DNA of 64,000 nt, taken from the NCBI GenBank assembly GCA_008973525.1, contig WACJ01000124.1, positions 1,798,001-1,862,000 of the forward strand. Reading direction: 5' to 3'. The notes under the pieces were generated by a model. The model was not told the origin of the DNA. It saw nothing but the letters and a program-made list of their open reading frames with translations, and did no database searches. The DNA is from Stenopsyche tienmushanensis. Taxonomy: Eukaryota; Arthropoda; Insecta; Trichoptera; Stenopsychidae. The position numbers and the translations under genes are program-made. Position 1 is the stretch's first letter. Each line of letters starts with the position of its first letter. Shown one piece after another: positions 62,182 to 64,000 of this stretch.

Positions 62182-63200
62182 CTCCATATTAAGGAATCCA
62201 ATCCCGGGATCCCGGACAGTTTTAGGTACTTAAGAACCCCGGGATTAGAAAACGTAATCCCGAAAATCCCGGGATTGAAATTTTTATCTAACAGAAATCG
62301 TACACCTCACCAACACGATGACCAAGACTACTAAATCGAGACATTCCCGACGAAATCTGGACGCTTGGAAACAGTGACGTAATTACTAATTGGCGAACTT
62401 AGGCGACGCCTAGAGGCAGTAACTATCTAATCTGTGTATACATATATAGCATACATGTATGTTTTTCAAATTGTTATATTTACCTTCCCCACCGGTGATG
62501 TATTTACTACACCTCGACGAATAATAGGAATATCGATGTGAAATATAATAGATACGGGGTTCAGAATTTTTGTATTCTTTCGTAATATAATTACGAATCA
62601 CATCAAAGTATTATAGGATATAAGTATTCATGTGCAGCGACGGAAATAAATAATTTGTCGGGAAATCGGAAATTTTGCGAGTTTTAGTCCGTGTCTCAGC
62701 AGAAAGGAATTTTATCAGTCACATTGATGGTATTATATGAAAATGGGGCTCACTCGATCATCAACTCGAACTAGCATTTAAATATCTGATGACGATACTT
62801 CCAACGAGTGTGGAGGCTGAGCGTGCATTTTTAGCAGCAAGTTGCCTGACTTCCAAAATCAGATCCAGACTAAATGACGAAACACTAATGTTTAATGTTA
62901 ATGTTACTTTGGGAATATTTTCAAAATAATATTTGAATTTTTAAGTATTTTATTTATCTATTTTTGAATTGTATTTTTATCTTTTCCAAAAAAAATCAAA
63001 TTCTTTGGCCTTCAAGTGATTTTTTTTATATTGAACAAATGGACTTATTAGTATTTTTTGATCAAATTTATCAATGTAATTTCTTAAAATATTGAAAATC
63101 CCAATCCCGGGATCCCGGGACTGGTCTCGGGATTGTCTAATGAAATCCCGAAATCCCGGGATCGAAATTTTGGCTCGGGATTGGATTCCCTACTCCATAT
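62182..63200 (+). mobile_element. hAT element, 1003 bp, with 8-bp target duplication
   Basis: The element lies at 62190-63192. Ends read TAAGGAATCCAATCCCGGG on the left and the complement of TAGGGAATCCAATCCCG on the right. They are flanked by identical 8-mers CTCCATAT (62182-62189 and 63193-63200), the classic hAT duplication. Many ATCCCGGGAT-type palindromes crowd the first about 100 bp and last about 100 bp. Such subterminal repeats are where hAT transposases are known to bind. Only the last part of the transposase gene survives, so this is an internally deleted, non-autonomous copy. Confidence 0.94.
62741..62929 (+). pseudogene. hAT transposase C-terminal dimerisation segment
   Basis: One uninterrupted frame of 62 codons, opened by a preceding stop at 62738-62740 and closed by TAA at 62927-62929. 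It reads LPTSVEAERAFLAAS and then KIRSRLNDETLM. This is the hAT C-terminal dimerisation region (usual form: LPTSVEAERAFSAAG ... KIRSRLNDETL), the most conserved part of the family. The BED finger, the catalytic D-D-E core and most of the insertion domain are absent between this and the left end. There is no start codon of its own, so it is a relic of the 3' exon. Confidence 0.93.
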
Positions 63201-64000
63201 GTATGGGCAGCATTATAAATCATTTGTAATTATTCTGCCACAGTTTTTAATTTTTCAAGATTTCCCACAGAATCACAATGTACAGGCAAAAGACTTACGG
63301 TGTCTTCGAATGCATTAAAGCGGGCCGAACGCCCATTGTTTAATATCTTATAAAAGAAAGAATCTATGAGTGCCGAAATCATCATTATTTTTAATATTTT
63401 AATTATTGTTGATAGTTCAGTCATTCATAGGCGGTCCTAAATGACTTTATTAATCACCTCAGTATCTATTTTGTCCTATTCTGAAAACTAGGCTACACCA
63501 AGATCTAGAAGATGAATCAAAAATGTTAGTACAATTTTCCAAATTTATTGGTACGTTGTAATTTTTTCACACAATCTGGGTTTGGAACCGCACAATTACA
63601 ACAAGAGTTCAGAATCTAACCTTCTCTACTAACACTTCATAAACAAGTTTTATAAAATATTATATCCACCGCTGAAATAGTATTAATTCTGTATCCATTT
63701 AAATTATGGTTTCACATCCTTACCATAAAATTCATGTATTTACCTGATTATGAAAATGAAATTATTACTTTTCATTGCTTTATTGTGATTCGTAGCAAAT
63801 TCAAACGTATATGTATCATTTAATTTACTTATGCTATGAATATGAACTGTTAACTATGGACATCAAAGCTCAGTTGACAATTTCCCGATTATTTGACTAG
63901 GATCTGACTTCATTAATCTCGTCAACATATCCAATTTAAAAAACCTTTCTACAATATTATCATTAATAACAAATATTAAAATTTTAAAATAATTACGTTC
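63201..64000. other. AT-rich DNA, no gene seen
   Basis: Short overlapping frames only (63133-63318 plus begins inside the hAT end; 63230-63424 minus), no motifs. Nothing is recognisable up to the window edge. Confidence 0.5.

Noticed and set aside
1..64000. CRISPR array, bacterial defence or operon-like system
   Set aside because: There are no regularly spaced identical repeats, no dense co-directional genes, and no ribosome-binding-site-led ORFs. The content is eukaryotic transposon relics.

Overview
The window looks like non-coding nuclear DNA from an animal, most likely an arthropod. It is strongly AT-rich, has no run of long ORFs, no operon-like packing and no recognisable host exon. What can be identified is a collection of decayed transposable elements typical of arthropod genomes: mariner (DD34D), hAT, a DDE element with CAGGGTGT-like ends, a TTAA-flanked element, and 5'-truncated non-LTR retrotransposons ending in (TGA/ATG)n. 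The arthropod assignment is an inference from this mix; no host gene is available to confirm it.

Layout. 1-15083: AT-rich DNA without recognisable genes, apart from a 12-bp minisatellite (4889-5027) and two less AT-rich patches with unrecognised ORFs (8200-9185, 10860-11270). 15084-15206: two hAT-type termini. 17108-17885 (minus): 3' part of a non-LTR reverse transcriptase with a TGA-repeat tail. 19318-19780 (plus): broken ZBED/SCAND3-like hAT transposase. 21495-22115 (plus): second, different reverse transcriptase remnant, followed by a GC-rich LTR-like block (22322-22694). 28600-29640: region bounded by TCGAGAATTCTC-type repeats. 30888-31340 (minus): 3' end of a DDE transposon. 32133-32441: intact-ended hAT MITE with a perfect 8-bp target duplication. 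36708-37340 and 47798-48440: two long copies of one retroelement 3' end, with a 46-bp copy at 27335-27380. 37599-38219 (plus) and 42993-43970 (minus): two mariner copies from different lineages, both with TA-flanked inverted repeats and both dead. 40985-41906: 922-bp TTAA-flanked element with an internal 36-bp inverted repeat. 62190-63192: 1003-bp hAT with an 8-bp target duplication, CCCGGGAT-type subterminal repeats and the last 62 codons of its transposase.

The genes here do not work together: every recognised coding segment is a separate transposon relic, and most carry stops, frameshifts or lost catalytic residues. The less AT-rich islands (about 8.2-9.2, 10.9-11.3, 26.0-26.3, 35.4-35.9, 42.5-42.8, 53.0-53.2, 56.0-56.4 and 61.2-61.5 kb) are the best places to look for an unannotated exon or conserved regulatory DNA. 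I found no CRISPR array, rRNA, convincing tRNA or prokaryotic-type system, and no convincing new biological system.
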